The notes: generated by a model not told the origin, from the sequence alone. Shown: positions 14,521-23,923, counted from the stretch's first letter. The stretch: DNA of 34,139 nt from Halanaerobiaceae bacterium (GCA_007130465.1 SLSL01000169.1:1-34139), one strand, 5' to 3'. Made by a program: numbers and translations.

Positions 14521-16911
14521 ATGCATCGTCCAAGTTTAGAGGTTTTAGAGTTTAACAAGATAAAAGAGATGGTAGCAGAGCAGGCTAGAACATTTCCTGG
14601 AAAAGATAAGGTGAGAGAGCTGATTCCTTTTAAATATAAGGATCAGGTTCAGTATAAGTTAAAAGAAGCCGGGCAGGCTGCTGCTTTAATAGAAGAGTTA
14701 GGTCGGCCTCCTTTATTATGCCCTGAAGCTATGCCGGCTATTTTAGAACGGGCAAATAAGGAGATTGTATTGCAAATTAGTGAGATAGGTAAAGTGGAAA
14801 GATTGATTAGATCAACAGGCAATACTTTAGGTTATTTTAAAGATTTAAAGGATTTAGAGGAGAAATTTAAATCTGGTGATAATTTGATTATTGATGGTCC
14901 TCTGCTTAAATATGCTGAAAATCTTGAGCGGCAGGGAGAGTTATTAAATGAAATCAATAAAATTATTGATGAAAATAATGAAATAAAGGATACTGCTAGT
15001 AATAAATTGAAAAATATCAGAAATAATATTGATAGCACTGAAAACCAGATAAGAAATAAATTAGATAGTATTATAAGAGATACCGGTAAACAGAAGATGC
15101 TTCAGGATACTATTGTTACTAGAAGGGAAAACAGGTTTGTCGTTCCAGTTAAGCAGGAATATAAGAATACATTTTCTGGTATTATCCATGACCAGTCTTC
15201 CAGCGGCTTAACAGTCTTTATGGAACCTGTGGAAGTTGTTAAGCTAAATAATAATTTGCGAGAACTGCAACAGGATGAGAAGGCTGAGATTCAAAGAATC
15301 TTAAGACAATTAACCCTGAAAATTGCAGCCTCTTATCAACCTTTAAAGAAGAATTTTAGTATTCTTGTAAAGATCGATGAAATATTTGCTAGAGGTGGAT
15401 TTTTAAATGAGTTTGATGGTACTGTCCCAGCAGTTAATAAGTCTGGATATATTAAAATAGTTCAGGGTAGACATCCTTTATTAGGTGATCAGGCTGTTCC
15501 TATTGATATTCATGTTGGTGGGAAATTTAGAACACTTTTAATTACCGGGCCAAATACAGGTGGTAAGACTGTTGCCTTGAAAACTTTAGGATTATTTGTT
15601 TCACTGGCAGGAAGTGGGATTCCAGTTCCTGCAGATGATGGAACCAGAATTTCCATCTATGATTCGGTCTTTGCTGATATAGGAGATGAACAGAGTATTG
15701 AACAGAATTTAAGTACTTTTTCTTCTCATATGAATAAAATTAATATGTTTTTATCTGAAGCTGGGCCTAAGTCATTGGTACTGTTAGATGAGATAGGAGC
15801 CGGAACAGATCCGCGGGAGGGTGCTGCTTTAGGGATTGCCCTTTTAGATGAATTTAAAGCTAAAAATGCTGTTACTGTGGCTACTACCCATTACAGTCAG
15901 TTAAAAAGTTATGCTTATAGTAATGAGGGGGTAGAGAATGCTTCTGTTGAATTTGATCTTGAAAGTTTAAGTCCTACCTATCGATTGATAATGGGCGTTC
16001 CTGGGGGCAGTAATGCCTTTGAGATAGCTTTAAGGCTTGGACTACCTGATAAGATTATTAAGCAAGCCAGAACCCTTCTAGATGATGATGAGTTGGTTGT
16101 GGAAGAGATTATCGCAGATCTGAATGATAAGAGGCGTTATTATGAAGAGAAAAATATTGAACTTGAAAAATTAGAAGCTAGATTGAAAAAAGAGAAAGAG
16201 GAATTAGAGAAAGAAAAAGCAAGATTAGAAGAAGATAAGAAAAAGATCTTAGAAGAGACCAGGGAACAAGCCAGAAAAGAGCTACGACAGGCCCAGGCTA
16301 AGGCTAAAAGAATATTATCTGAGTTAAAGAATAAAAATTTTGCCAATCGGCCAGAGGTTGATAGACTTGAGACTGAGATTAATCAGGAAATAAAGGGTAT
16401 GAATGAAAAGTTTAAGCCTGAAATAGATGAAAAAGATAAAGACAAAGAAATTGTCCATGATTTTCAGCCTGGTGAAGAGGTTAGGATTAATAGTTTATCT
16501 CAGACAGGTGAGATTATTGAATTAGATGATTCTAAAAAAGAGGCAACTGTTCAGGCAGGTATTATGCAGGTAACAGTTGACCAATCAGATCTTTCACCAA
16601 CTCATGATGAAGATGCTGATGATAAAAAGACCTTTAAAAAGTATCAGGTTAAGAAAAATAAGTCTGTTTCAAATAGTCTTGACATAAGAGGCAAGAGATA
16701 TGATGAGGCGCAGCAGAAAGTTGATAAGTATCTTGATGATGCATTCCTAGCCGGTTTAACTGAGGTTGAGATTATCCATGGAAAAGGCAGTGGGGCTTTA
16801 AGAGAAGCTGTTGCTGAATTATTAGAAGAATCTTCCCATGTAAAAAGTTATAGAACCGGAGGAGAAGGAGAAGGGGGATTAGGAGTTACGATTGCTAAAA
16901 TTGGCAAATAA
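14521..16911 (+). CDS. mutS2: Endonuclease MutS2
   Basis: MutS homologue lacking the mismatch-recognition domain. The family is tied to suppression of recombination and to rescue of collided ribosomes. The core helical domain fills about 1-300. The ATPase has Walker A GPNTGGKTVALKTLG near 342 and Walker B LVLLDEIGAGTDP near 418. A long charged coiled coil spans about 535-605, a KOW-like segment about 655-690, and the Smr nuclease domain about 718-796 with LDIRG and HGKGSGALR. It has 796 residues, full length. The ATG follows GAGGTGA. Order cvpA-polX-mutS2 is conserved in Firmicutes. Confidence 0.97.
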   Translation: MHRPSLEVLEFNKIKEMVAEQARTFPGKDKVRELIPFKYKDQVQYKLKEAGQAAALIEELGRPPLLCPEAMPAILERANKEIVLQISEIGKVERLIRSTGNTLGYFKDLKDLEEKFKSGDNLIIDGPLLKYAENLERQGELLNEINKIIDENNEIKDTASNKLKNIRNNIDSTENQIRNKLDSIIRDTGKQKMLQDTIVTRRENRFVVPVKQEYKNTFSGIIHDQSSSGLTVFMEPVEVVKLNNNLRELQQDEKAEIQRILRQLTLKIAASYQPLKKNFSILVKIDEIFARGGFLNEFDGTVPAVNKSGYIKIVQGRHPLLGDQAVPIDIHVGGKFRTLLITGPNTGGKTVALKTLGLFVSLAGSGIPVPADDGTRISIYDSVFADIGDEQSIEQNLSTFSSHMNKINMFLSEAGPKSLVLLDEIGAGTDPREGAALGIALLDEFKAKNAVTVATTHYSQLKSYAYSNEGVENASVEFDLESLSPTYRLIMGVPGGSNAFEIALRLGLPDKIIKQARTLLDDDELVVEEIIADLNDKRRYYEEKNIELEKLEARLKKEKEELEKEKARLEEDKKKILEETREQARKELRQAQAKAKRILSELKNKNFANRPEVDRLETEINQEIKGMNEKFKPEIDEKDKDKEIVHDFQPGEEVRINSLSQTGEIIELDDSKKEATVQAGIMQVTVDQSDLSPTHDEDADDKKTFKKYQVKKNKSVSNSLDIRGKRYDEAQQKVDKYLDDAFLAGLTEVEIIHGKGSGALREAVAELLEESSHVKSYRTGGEGEGGLGVTIAKIGK

Positions 16912-16928
16912 ATAGTTTGTGAAATATG

Positions 16929-16985
16929 AAGAGAGATACCGGCAGGTAACTGTCAGGTAACCAGCAGGTATCTCTCTTTATTGTA
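16929..16985. terminator. Bidirectional terminator between mutS2 and the PBP gene
   Basis: Arms AAGAGAGATACC and GGTATCTCTCTT form a 12-bp stem between two convergent genes. The 26-base loop holds three copies of CAGGTA at about 11-base spacing. The plus strand ends in TTATTG; on the minus strand the trailing bases are TCATATTTC, so it is stronger for mutS2. Confidence 0.75.
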
Positions 16986-16986
16986 T

Positions 16987-19545
16987 TTATTCGTCTGATG
17001 GAGATAATCTGTCGAGAAGACTATCTATTGTACTTCTCCGTTCCTCTCTAGTTTTATCTTCTTCTTCAGAATCTTCTTCTTCATCAGGATAATCCTCTGT
17101 ATCTTCATCTATTTCATCTTGCTCAAGACCTTCAGTATCTTCATCCTGTTCACCTAAAGGAAAGAGCTGATCTCGATCATCACTTGAGCTATCAGCAGGT
17201 TGATCAAGGGCACTGCCTCCATGTTCGCTGCAATATTCATCAGGGACTGTTTTAAAGACTAAATTGCCATTATTATCCCGATTTGGGATGCCAGTTTCAG
17301 GGTCTATTTCAATTAAGGGCATTCCTTCACGGGCCTGATATCTGCCTGTGATTGCCTGTCTACCGCCGCCAGGAGAGCTAGACTGCCGGAATCCAATATC
17401 ATCTGGTCCTAACATAATGCCACTATCAACTAAATATTCCCTGGAGACTATATTGTCTTCTGGACAATTATCTGTAGCTATCTGACCGGTACTGCGATCA
17501 ATTCTTACAGTTGAAGTTTCTCCAGAGAAATCACTTGTATCAGAGGGAGTATTATCCTCTCTAAATACTTCATCGATTGCCCTTGGATTATTGCCAGATG
17601 GTAATTTAGCTGTTATTGGATCTATCTCTAAAGAGACAATACTTTCTGGTCTATCGAAAGTAGTTTCTGGAATATCTACAATTGCTTTATCCATAAACTT
17701 TCTCCAGATCTGCACTGCATTACCACTGCCTATTCTGCCTGTTCCTGAATAGTTCATTGTCCTTGGGCTATCTTCACCTATCCAGACTCCAGTTACTAAT
17801 TCTGGAATAAAACCAACAAACCAGGCATCTGTATACCTGTTGGTTGTTCCTGTCTTGCCTCCAACTTCTCGGCCAAGATCTGCTCGCCAGCCAGTTCCGT
17901 CCTCTATAACTGATCTAAGCATACTTTGAATCAAATAATTATCTTCTTCATCAAAGACGACTCTTTTTTCTGGATTTGCCTGGTATAAAACATTGCCATC
18001 TCTATCTCTAACTTCTTTAATAGCATGGGGTTGAACCCAGACGCCATTATTGGCAAAGATTCCGTAAGAGGATGTAAGTTCTAAAGGAGTTACACCTCTG
18101 GTCAAACCACCTAATGCTAGTGAAAGGTGGTCATCAAAATAATCTGAAGGTGCAAAGGTTGAAATACCCATTTCTTCAGCTGTATCAGTGGTTGCCTCAA
18201 CGCCGATTTCTTCAATTAGATTAACAGCGGCGACATTTAATGATGATGCTAATGCCTGTCTTAATGAAACAAGGCCATGATATTGATGATTAAAGTTTAC
18301 AGGCCAGATTTCAAAATTTGTGTTATTACTTGGAGCTGGTCTTGGAATATCTTCAACCAGTGATGCCGGAAATTTACCCTGTCTGATTGCTTCTGCATAG
18401 ACAAAGGGTTTAAATGCTGAGCCAGGCTGTCTGGCTGCCTGGGTAGCTCTATTAAATTCATCGTCGCCACGACCACCGATCATTGCCCTGATCTCACCTG
18501 TTTTAGGTTCGATAGAAATAGAAGAAAACTGGGGCTGGATATTAGCTATCTCTGTCTCTCTGTCAATAGATGGTATAATACCCTCATCTAAAGCTTCCTG
18601 AATACTTTCTTCAGCTTTTCTCTGTTTATCCAAATCGATTGTTGTATAAACTTCTAAGCCGCCGCCATAGACGGTCTGAGCTCCAAACATTCTTATAAGC
18701 TGATCCCTTACATATCTGACAAAATAAGGAGCACTTTCATCAATTGTTCTTCCGTCTGCATTTAATTTTACTTCTTCCTCATGGGCTGTATTTCGCTGGT
18801 TTTCATCTAAATACTCTAACTGATACATTCTATTTAGAACAATGCCTCGCCGTCTAACTGCTTCTTCCATATTGTTGTATGGAGAGTAATAATTAGGTGC
18901 TCTGGTCAAGCCTGCAATCAGGGCGGATTCGCTTAGATTTAATTCTGAAACTGATTTGCCAAAGTATTGTTGAGATGCTGACTCAACTCCGTAAGAACTA
19001 TGGCCTAAAAATATTTCATTTAAATACATTTCTAAAATTTCATCTTTTGTATATAATCGTTCAAATTGCAAGGCCAGATAGGCTTCCTGGAGTTTTCTAT
19101 AATATGTTTTTTCCTGGCTCAATAAAGCACTTCTAGCTAACTGCTGTGTAATTGTACTTCCACCCTGGGCTCTTCGCCCTTCAATTATATTAGTAATTAG
19201 AGCTCTTCCGATACCGACTAAGTCAACACCGTGATGATCATAAAAATTATGATCTTCAATTGCTATAAAAGCATTCTGAAGCTCCTGCGGAATTTCATCA
19301 AGGGTTACATATACACGATTTTCCTGATAGAGACTATTAATTAAATCGCCATCATTGCTGTAAATCATAGTTGAGAGGCTGCCACCACGATAATCAGAAA
19401 TATCTGGGGTGTCCTGAATTATCCAGGTTAAACCTCCTAAAAATAGTCCTGTTATAAAAAAGAATAATATTAAAATAACTGCGAAAATATATTTTTTATT
19501 TGTTTTCTTTTTAGAGCTTTTTTGCTCATTATTCTTTGCAGACAA
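16987..19545 (-). CDS. Class A penicillin-binding protein (transglycosylase/transpeptidase)
   Basis: Bifunctional peptidoglycan synthase anchored in the membrane. A Lys-rich cytoplasmic tail precedes one membrane helix (about 20-42). The GT51 glycosyltransferase domain (about 75-245) shows IEDHNFYDHHG with its catalytic Glu, then GGSTITQQLAR. The transpeptidase domain has the SxxK motif in PGSAFKPF, an SxN in ASSLN and KTGTT. The C-terminus (about the last 70 residues) is strikingly acidic, with runs of D/E. It has 852 residues from TTG at 19545, eight bases after AGGAGG; the track's GTG overlaps the SD. Transcribed divergently from tyrS and convergent with mutS2. PBP1A/PonA-like; the exact orthologue is undecided. 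Confidence 0.95.
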   Translation of the reverse strand: MSAKNNEQKSSKKKTNKKYIFAVILILFFFITGLFLGGLTWIIQDTPDISDYRGGSLSTMIYSNDGDLINSLYQENRVYVTLDEIPQELQNAFIAIEDHNFYDHHGVDLVGIGRALITNIIEGRRAQGGSTITQQLARSALLSQEKTYYRKLQEAYLALQFERLYTKDEILEMYLNEIFLGHSSYGVESASQQYFGKSVSELNLSESALIAGLTRAPNYYSPYNNMEEAVRRRGIVLNRMYQLEYLDENQRNTAHEEEVKLNADGRTIDESAPYFVRYVRDQLIRMFGAQTVYGGGLEVYTTIDLDKQRKAEESIQEALDEGIIPSIDRETEIANIQPQFSSISIEPKTGEIRAMIGGRGDDEFNRATQAARQPGSAFKPFVYAEAIRQGKFPASLVEDIPRPAPSNNTNFEIWPVNFNHQYHGLVSLRQALASSLNVAAVNLIEEIGVEATTDTAEEMGISTFAPSDYFDDHLSLALGGLTRGVTPLELTSSYGIFANNGVWVQPHAIKEVRDRDGNVLYQANPEKRVVFDEEDNYLIQSMLRSVIEDGTGWRADLGREVGGKTGTTNRYTDAWFVGFIPELVTGVWIGEDSPRTMNYSGTGRIGSGNAVQIWRKFMDKAIVDIPETTFDRPESIVSLEIDPITAKLPSGNNPRAIDEVFREDNTPSDTSDFSGETSTVRIDRSTGQIATDNCPEDNIVSREYLVDSGIMLGPDDIGFRQSSSPGGGRQAITGRYQAREGMPLIEIDPETGIPNRDNNGNLVFKTVPDEYCSEHGGSALDQPADSSSDDRDQLFPLGEQDEDTEGLEQDEIDEDTEDYPDEEEDSEEEDKTREERRSTIDSLLDRLSPSDE

Positions 19546-19570
19546 ACTATCCACCTCCTATATCAAATCT

Positions 19571-19599
19571 ATTATAACATAAATTTGTTCATCTGACAC
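19571..19599 (-). promoter_or_regulatory. Promoter of the PBP gene
   Basis: On the minus strand GTGTCA and a perfect TATAAT are separated by 17 bp. The leader would be only about 20 bases. Its -35 stands three bases from the -35 of the divergent tyrS promoter. Confidence 0.65.
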
Positions 19600-19602
19600 C
19601 CC

Positions 19603-19631
19603 TTGTTAGTGAAAAACCATTCTGTTATAAT
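19603..19631 (+). promoter_or_regulatory. Promoter of tyrS-alaS
   Basis: TTGTTA and TATAAT are separated by 17 bp. The start would be near 19638, giving a leader of roughly 85 bases with no T-box. Confidence 0.7.
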
Positions 19632-19680
19632 TATATCATGTATTATAAAACTTTAAATATTAAGAAGTGATTTTGATTAT

Positions 19681-19724
19681 AAAGGAGGTGGCTATCTGAC
19701 TTAAATGTCAGATACATAATAATG
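19681..19724 (+). promoter_or_regulatory. Unusual tyrS translation-initiation region: SD, hairpin, four-codon mini-ORF
   Basis: A very strong SD (AAAGGAGGTGG) ends about 30 bases before the tyrS ATG, too far for ordinary use. Between them a perfect 8-bp hairpin (TATCTGAC/GTCAGATA, loop TTAAAT) could fold away 22 bases and bring SD and ATG to about 11 bases. Within it ATG TCA GAT ACA TAA reads a four-codon frame that stops just before the tyrS ATG, allowing coupling. No in-frame ATG, GTG or TTG lies closer to the SD. Confidence 0.6.
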
Positions 19725-20945
19725 AATATTAAAAAACAGTTAGAGATTTTAACTCAGGGAGTAGCAGATTTAATTACTAAAGAGGAATTAGAAGAGAGAT
19801 TAAAAGAAGCTGAAAAAGAGGGCAGGCCATTAAAGGTTAAGCTGGGGCTTGATCCTTCAGCACCAGATATCCATTTAGGTCATACTGTTGTTTTAAATAA
19901 ACTTAAACAGTTTCAGGATTTAGGCCATGAGGTTCACTTAATAATTGGTGATTTTACTGGAATGATAGGTGATCCTAGTGGTAAATCAGAGACTAGAAAT
20001 CAATTAACAAGAAAAGAAGTAGAAGAGAATGCTAAGTCTTATCAGGAGCAGTTTTCAAAGGTTCTTGATAAGAAAAAGACTAAACTTCATTTTAATAGTA
20101 GTTGGCTTGGGGAATTAGATTTAGAGGATATTCTAAATTTGGCTTCTAAATATACTGTTGCCAGAATGCTGGAGAGAGAAGATTTTGCATCCAGAATGGA
20201 AGCTAATAAACCGATTTCAATTCATGAGTTTTTTTATCCATTGATGCAGGGATTTGATTCTGTTGCACTTGAGGCAGATATAGAGTTAGGTGGTACAGAT
20301 CAGAGGTTTAATCTTCTGGTAGGCCGACGATTACAGAAAGAATATGGCCAGGAGCCTCAGCTGATTATGATGCTTCCACTTCTGGAGGGACTCGATGGCG
20401 ACAGAAAGATGAGTAAGAGTTTAGATAATTATATAGGGATTGAAGAAGATCCAGTTACAATGTATGGAAAAGTTATGTCGCTGCCTGATGAATTAATCGG
20501 TAGATATTTTGAATTAATTACTGATGTTAACCCTGAGAGATTAGAAGAGATAAAAGAGGATTTGGCTGATGAGTCAGTTAATCCTATGGGCTTAAAGAAA
20601 GAACTGGCAGCCTGGGTTGTAGAAAGGTTTCATGACCAGGCAGCAGCTGAGAAGGCAGCTAAAGAATTTACCAGGGTGTTTTCTCAGGGAGAGCAGCCGG
20701 AAGATATGCCTGAAGTTGTTATACCTGAAGAAGATTTAGAAGACGGGAAGCTCTGGATTGTCAAATTAATAGCGGCAACCGATTTATTAGATAGCAATAG
20801 TCAGGCCAGGAGAATGATAAAACAGGGTGCTGTGACAATTGATGATGATAAGATAGAGAAAATTAATATAGATGTTCCAGTGGAAGATGGCATGGTTATT
20901 CAAATTGGCAAGAGAAGATACGCTCGAATTAGAAGGGGGAAGTAA
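19722..20945 (+). CDS. tyrS: Tyrosyl-tRNA synthetase
   Basis: Class I synthetase charging tRNA-Tyr. It has the HIGH-type motif HLGH near residue 50 after KLGLDPSAPDI, KMSKS near 229-233 (DGDRKMSKS) and a C-terminal S4 RNA-binding domain about 340-407. It has 407 residues. The intact KMSKS and overall pattern suggest the TyrZ-type rather than the classical B. subtilis TyrS. One base separates its stop from alaS, so the two are cotranscribed and probably coupled. See the separate entry for its odd ribosome site. Confidence 0.97.
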   Translation: MNIKKQLEILTQGVADLITKEELEERLKEAEKEGRPLKVKLGLDPSAPDIHLGHTVVLNKLKQFQDLGHEVHLIIGDFTGMIGDPSGKSETRNQLTRKEVEENAKSYQEQFSKVLDKKKTKLHFNSSWLGELDLEDILNLASKYTVARMLEREDFASRMEANKPISIHEFFYPLMQGFDSVALEADIELGGTDQRFNLLVGRRLQKEYGQEPQLIMMLPLLEGLDGDRKMSKSLDNYIGIEEDPVTMYGKVMSLPDELIGRYFELITDVNPERLEEIKEDLADESVNPMGLKKELAAWVVERFHDQAAAEKAAKEFTRVFSQGEQPEDMPEVVIPEEDLEDGKLWIVKLIAATDLLDSNSQARRMIKQGAVTIDDDKIEKINIDVPVEDGMVIQIGKRRYARIRRGK

Positions 20946-20946
20946 G

Positions 20947-23571
20947 ATGTTAACTGATGAAATTAGGCAGTCTTATCTTGATTTTTTTGCAAAGAAAGGT
21001 CATAAGATTGCAGATAGTGCACCTTTAGTTCCTAAAAATGATCCAACTCTGCTCTGGATAAATGCAGGTATGGCTCCATTTAAGCCATACTTTAGTGGCA
21101 GTAAGGAACCTCCTTCAAAAAGAATGGTTTCCAGCCAGAAATGTATTAGAACTAATGATATAGAGAATGTTGGCCGGACAGCCAGGCATCATACATTTTT
21201 TGAGATGTTAGGTAATTTTTCATTTGGAGATTATTTTAAAGAAGAGGCTGTCGCCTGGAGCTGGGAATATGTGACCGAGGTTTTAGACCTTCCAGAGGAT
21301 AGGCTGATTATAACAATTTATAAAGATGATGATGAGGCCTTTGATATCTGGCATGATAAGATTGGCCTACCAGAAAATAGGATTGTCAGAATGGGGAAAA
21401 AAGATAATTTCTGGCAGATTGGCACTGGCCCATGTGGTCCATGTTCTGAGATTCATATTGATCGGGGACCTGAATTTGGCACTGGTCCTGAAGATGTGTT
21501 AGGCGGAGAAGGTGACCGTTATTTAGAACTCTGGAACCTGGTTTTTACTCAGTATGATTATACTGAGGCTGGCGAATATATTGAATTGCCTCAGAAAAAT
21601 ATTGATACTGGAATGGGTTTAGAAAGAACTGCCTCAGTATTACAGAATACAAAATCTAATTATGAGATAGATACAATTTATCCATTGATTAAAGCAGTAG
21701 AAGAAAAATCAGGCCAGGAATATAAAGGTGACTGGAAAGCTAAGATGCCTCACAGAGTAATAGCTGATCATGTAAGAGGTGTTTCTATAGCAATCTTTGA
21801 CGGGGCCTTGCCATCGAATGAAGGCAGAGGCTATGTTTTGCGGAGGTTAGTCAGGCGAGCTGTCCGTTATGGCCAGAAACTTGGACTTGAAGGTCCTTTT
21901 CTTTATGATTTTGTCGATGAGGTTAATGAATTGATGGCTGGCGGCTATCCTGAATTGAGTCAGAGATCTGATCATGTAAAGCATGTGATTAAATCAGAGG
22001 AAGAGAGTTTTTTACAGACTTTAGATCAGGGCATGAAGATTGTTGAAGATATTAAGAGTGAATTAAAGGCTAAAGGAGAAAAAGTCCTGGCCGGGAAAGA
22101 AGCTTTTAAATTATATGATACTTATGGATTCCCTCTTGATTTAACTGAAGATATTATGGCTGAGGCAGGTCTGGAAGTTGATACTGAGGGTTTTAAGGAA
22201 GAGATGGCCAAGCAGAGAGAAAGGGCCAGAAAAGCAAGAGATGAGGGTGGTTTTGCATCATCTCATGATCTATATGAAGAGTTGGCCTCTGAATTAGATA
22301 GTACTACTGATTTTATAGGTTATCATAATCTTAAAACAGAAGCTGAAATTAAAGCTATTATTGTCGATGGCAAAAAAGTTAAAAGAGTTAGTGAGGATCA
22401 GAAAGCTGAGATAATTCTTAATAAGACGCCGTTTTATGCAGAAAGCGGTGGTCAGATAGGCGACAAAGGAATTATTAATTCTGTTACTGGTGATGCTACT
22501 TCTGAGGTGAGTGATGTAAAAGAGAGAGCTGGATTGATTATCCATATAATTAATCAAAAAAGTGGCAGTTTAGAGGTTGGTGAAAAGGTAGAATCTATTG
22601 TCGATAAAGATCTTAGAAGTTCAACTGCCAGAAATCATACAGCTACTCACTTACTCCACCAGGCTTTAATGAATCAACTTGGAGATCATGTCAGCCAGTC
22701 TGGTTCTTTAGTATCACCTGATAGATTGAGGTTTGATTTTACTCATTTTGAAGGATTGGATAAAGAAGATATCATAAAGATAGAGAGAGAAGTCAATAGA
22801 AAGATAGTTGATAATTTAAATGTAGAGACATTTGAAACATCAGTTAAAGAGGCGAAAGAGATGGGGGCTCAAGCTCTATTTGGCGAGAAGTATGGTGAAT
22901 CTGTTCGGGTGGTAAAGACTGGTGATTACAGTTTAGAATTATGTGGCGGTACCCATGTTGAATCTTCTGGTGAAATCGGTCTCTTTAAAATTAGCCAGGA
23001 GAGCAGTATTGCTGCTGGAGTTAGAAGGATTGAGGCGGTTACAGGGCTGGCAGCACTTGATTATATTGAAAAGCAGGAAGAGATAATTAATGAGGCAGCC
23101 AGTCTATTAAAGGGCAGTCCTGGAGAAATAGTTGATAAAATAGAGCAGCTTAAGAACTCTAAAAAAGAGCTGGAAAAAGAAATGAAGTCTTTGCAGGATC
23201 AGCTGGCTGATTCAAAAGCAGGAGATTTATCTGAAGAAGTTGAAGAAGTTAATGGCATTAAAACTATTATAAAGGAAGTTGATCTTGATCAGGATGGTAT
23301 CCGGAATCTTGCTGATGAATTAGTTAAAGACTTAGGCTCAGGTATTGTTATATTAGCCAATAGTAATTCCAACAAAGTTTTTTTTGTAGCCAAGATTAGT
23401 AAAGATTTAGTTAAAGAGGGCTTTCATGCCGGTAATATTGTTGGAGAAATTGCCAGAATTACAGGAGGCGGCGGCGGAGGCCGTCCAGATATGGCTCAGG
23501 CCGGTGGAAGCCAGCCAGATAAGTTAAATGAAGCTTTAAAAAGGGCCAGAGAATTAATAGCTTCTCAATAA
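20947..23571 (+). CDS. alaS: Alanyl-tRNA synthetase
   Basis: Class II synthetase with built-in editing, 874 residues. The N-terminal catalytic domain starts MLTDEIRQSYLDFFAKKGHK and contains HHTFFEMLGNFSFGDYF and GRGYVLRRLVRRAVRYG. The editing domain has HTATHLLHQA near 564 and CGGTHVESSGEIG near 665, giving the zinc-binding HxxxH and CxxxH. The C-terminal DHHA1 part ends with the Gly-rich GGGGGGRPDMAQAGG. The track's start at 20872 runs back into tyrS; the ATG at 20947 follows GGGGGAAG at the end of tyrS. No T-box precedes it. Confidence 0.98.
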   Translation: MLTDEIRQSYLDFFAKKGHKIADSAPLVPKNDPTLLWINAGMAPFKPYFSGSKEPPSKRMVSSQKCIRTNDIENVGRTARHHTFFEMLGNFSFGDYFKEEAVAWSWEYVTEVLDLPEDRLIITIYKDDDEAFDIWHDKIGLPENRIVRMGKKDNFWQIGTGPCGPCSEIHIDRGPEFGTGPEDVLGGEGDRYLELWNLVFTQYDYTEAGEYIELPQKNIDTGMGLERTASVLQNTKSNYEIDTIYPLIKAVEEKSGQEYKGDWKAKMPHRVIADHVRGVSIAIFDGALPSNEGRGYVLRRLVRRAVRYGQKLGLEGPFLYDFVDEVNELMAGGYPELSQRSDHVKHVIKSEEESFLQTLDQGMKIVEDIKSELKAKGEKVLAGKEAFKLYDTYGFPLDLTEDIMAEAGLEVDTEGFKEEMAKQRERARKARDEGGFASSHDLYEELASELDSTTDFIGYHNLKTEAEIKAIIVDGKKVKRVSEDQKAEIILNKTPFYAESGGQIGDKGIINSVTGDATSEVSDVKERAGLIIHIINQKSGSLEVGEKVESIVDKDLRSSTARNHTATHLLHQALMNQLGDHVSQSGSLVSPDRLRFDFTHFEGLDKEDIIKIEREVNRKIVDNLNVETFETSVKEAKEMGAQALFGEKYGESVRVVKTGDYSLELCGGTHVESSGEIGLFKISQESSIAAGVRRIEAVTGLAALDYIEKQEEIINEAASLLKGSPGEIVDKIEQLKNSKKELEKEMKSLQDQLADSKAGDLSEEVEEVNGIKTIIKEVDLDQDGIRNLADELVKDLGSGIVILANSNSNKVFFVAKISKDLVKEGFHAGNIVGEIARITGGGGGGRPDMAQAGGSQPDKLNEALKRARELIASQ

Positions 23572-23604
23572 TTTAATCAAAATATTTTGCAGGGAAGTGA
23601 TTAA

Positions 23605-23874
23605 ATGAGTAAAAAGAATAATAATCATGACGAGACGGTAAAGTTTGATTTTGATCTCAGTGAAGAGGTTAGTGAAGCAGGCTATATTTTAAAGCGAGTC
23701 TATCATGCCTTAGAGGAGAGAGGCTATAATCCTGTTAACCAGATTGTTGGTTATTTGATATCTGGAGATCCTGCATATATTACCAGTTATAAGGATGCCA
23801 GAACTATGATAAGAACTGTTGATAGAGATGATATCCTTGAAGAGTTGATTTCCAGTTATATTAATAAAAAATAA
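23605..23874 (+). CDS. ireB: IreB-family regulatory phosphoprotein (UPF0297)
   Basis: An 89-residue cytoplasmic protein of the UPF0297/DUF965 family. In Enterococcus its member IreB is a substrate of the Ser/Thr kinase IreK and tunes cephalosporin resistance. The conserved core [34 protein letters not shown] is intact. It starts at ATG after AGGGAAGTG. Order alaS-ireB-ruvX-DUF1292-mltG is the standard Firmicute arrangement. Confidence 0.93.
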   Translation: MSKKNNNHDETVKFDFDLSEEVSEAGYILKRVYHALEERGYNPVNQIVGYLISGDPAYITSYKDARTMIRTVDRDDILEELISSYINKK

Positions 23875-23884
23875 TTAGAGTTTT

Positions 23885-23923
23885 GGCCTGACCTGGAGCT
23901 AATTAAATCCAGGCAGGTCTTTA
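23885..23923 (+). terminator. Terminator after ireB
   Basis: CCTG-A-CCTGGA pairs with TCCAGG-CAGG around a loop of about ten bases (one bulged A), followed by TCTTTAT. The T tract is imperfect. It ends the tyrS-alaS-ireB unit; a new promoter precedes ruvX. Confidence 0.6.

Noticed and set aside
16140-16346. Minus-strand Ser/Phe-rich ORF within mutS2
   Set aside because: It is the antisense of the Lys/Glu coiled coil; its composition is an artefact.
18897-19136. Plus-strand ORF inside the PBP gene
   Set aside because: It is antisense to the well-supported glycosyltransferase domain and has no SD.
19632-19721. T-box in front of tyrS
   Set aside because: The leader is only about 85 bases and lacks the GGGTGGNACCGCG-type T-box, specifier loop and terminator.
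20872-20946. N-terminal extension of AlaRS overlapping tyrS
   Set aside because: It lies in another frame of the tyrS 3' end; the canonical AlaRS N-terminus begins at ATG 20947.
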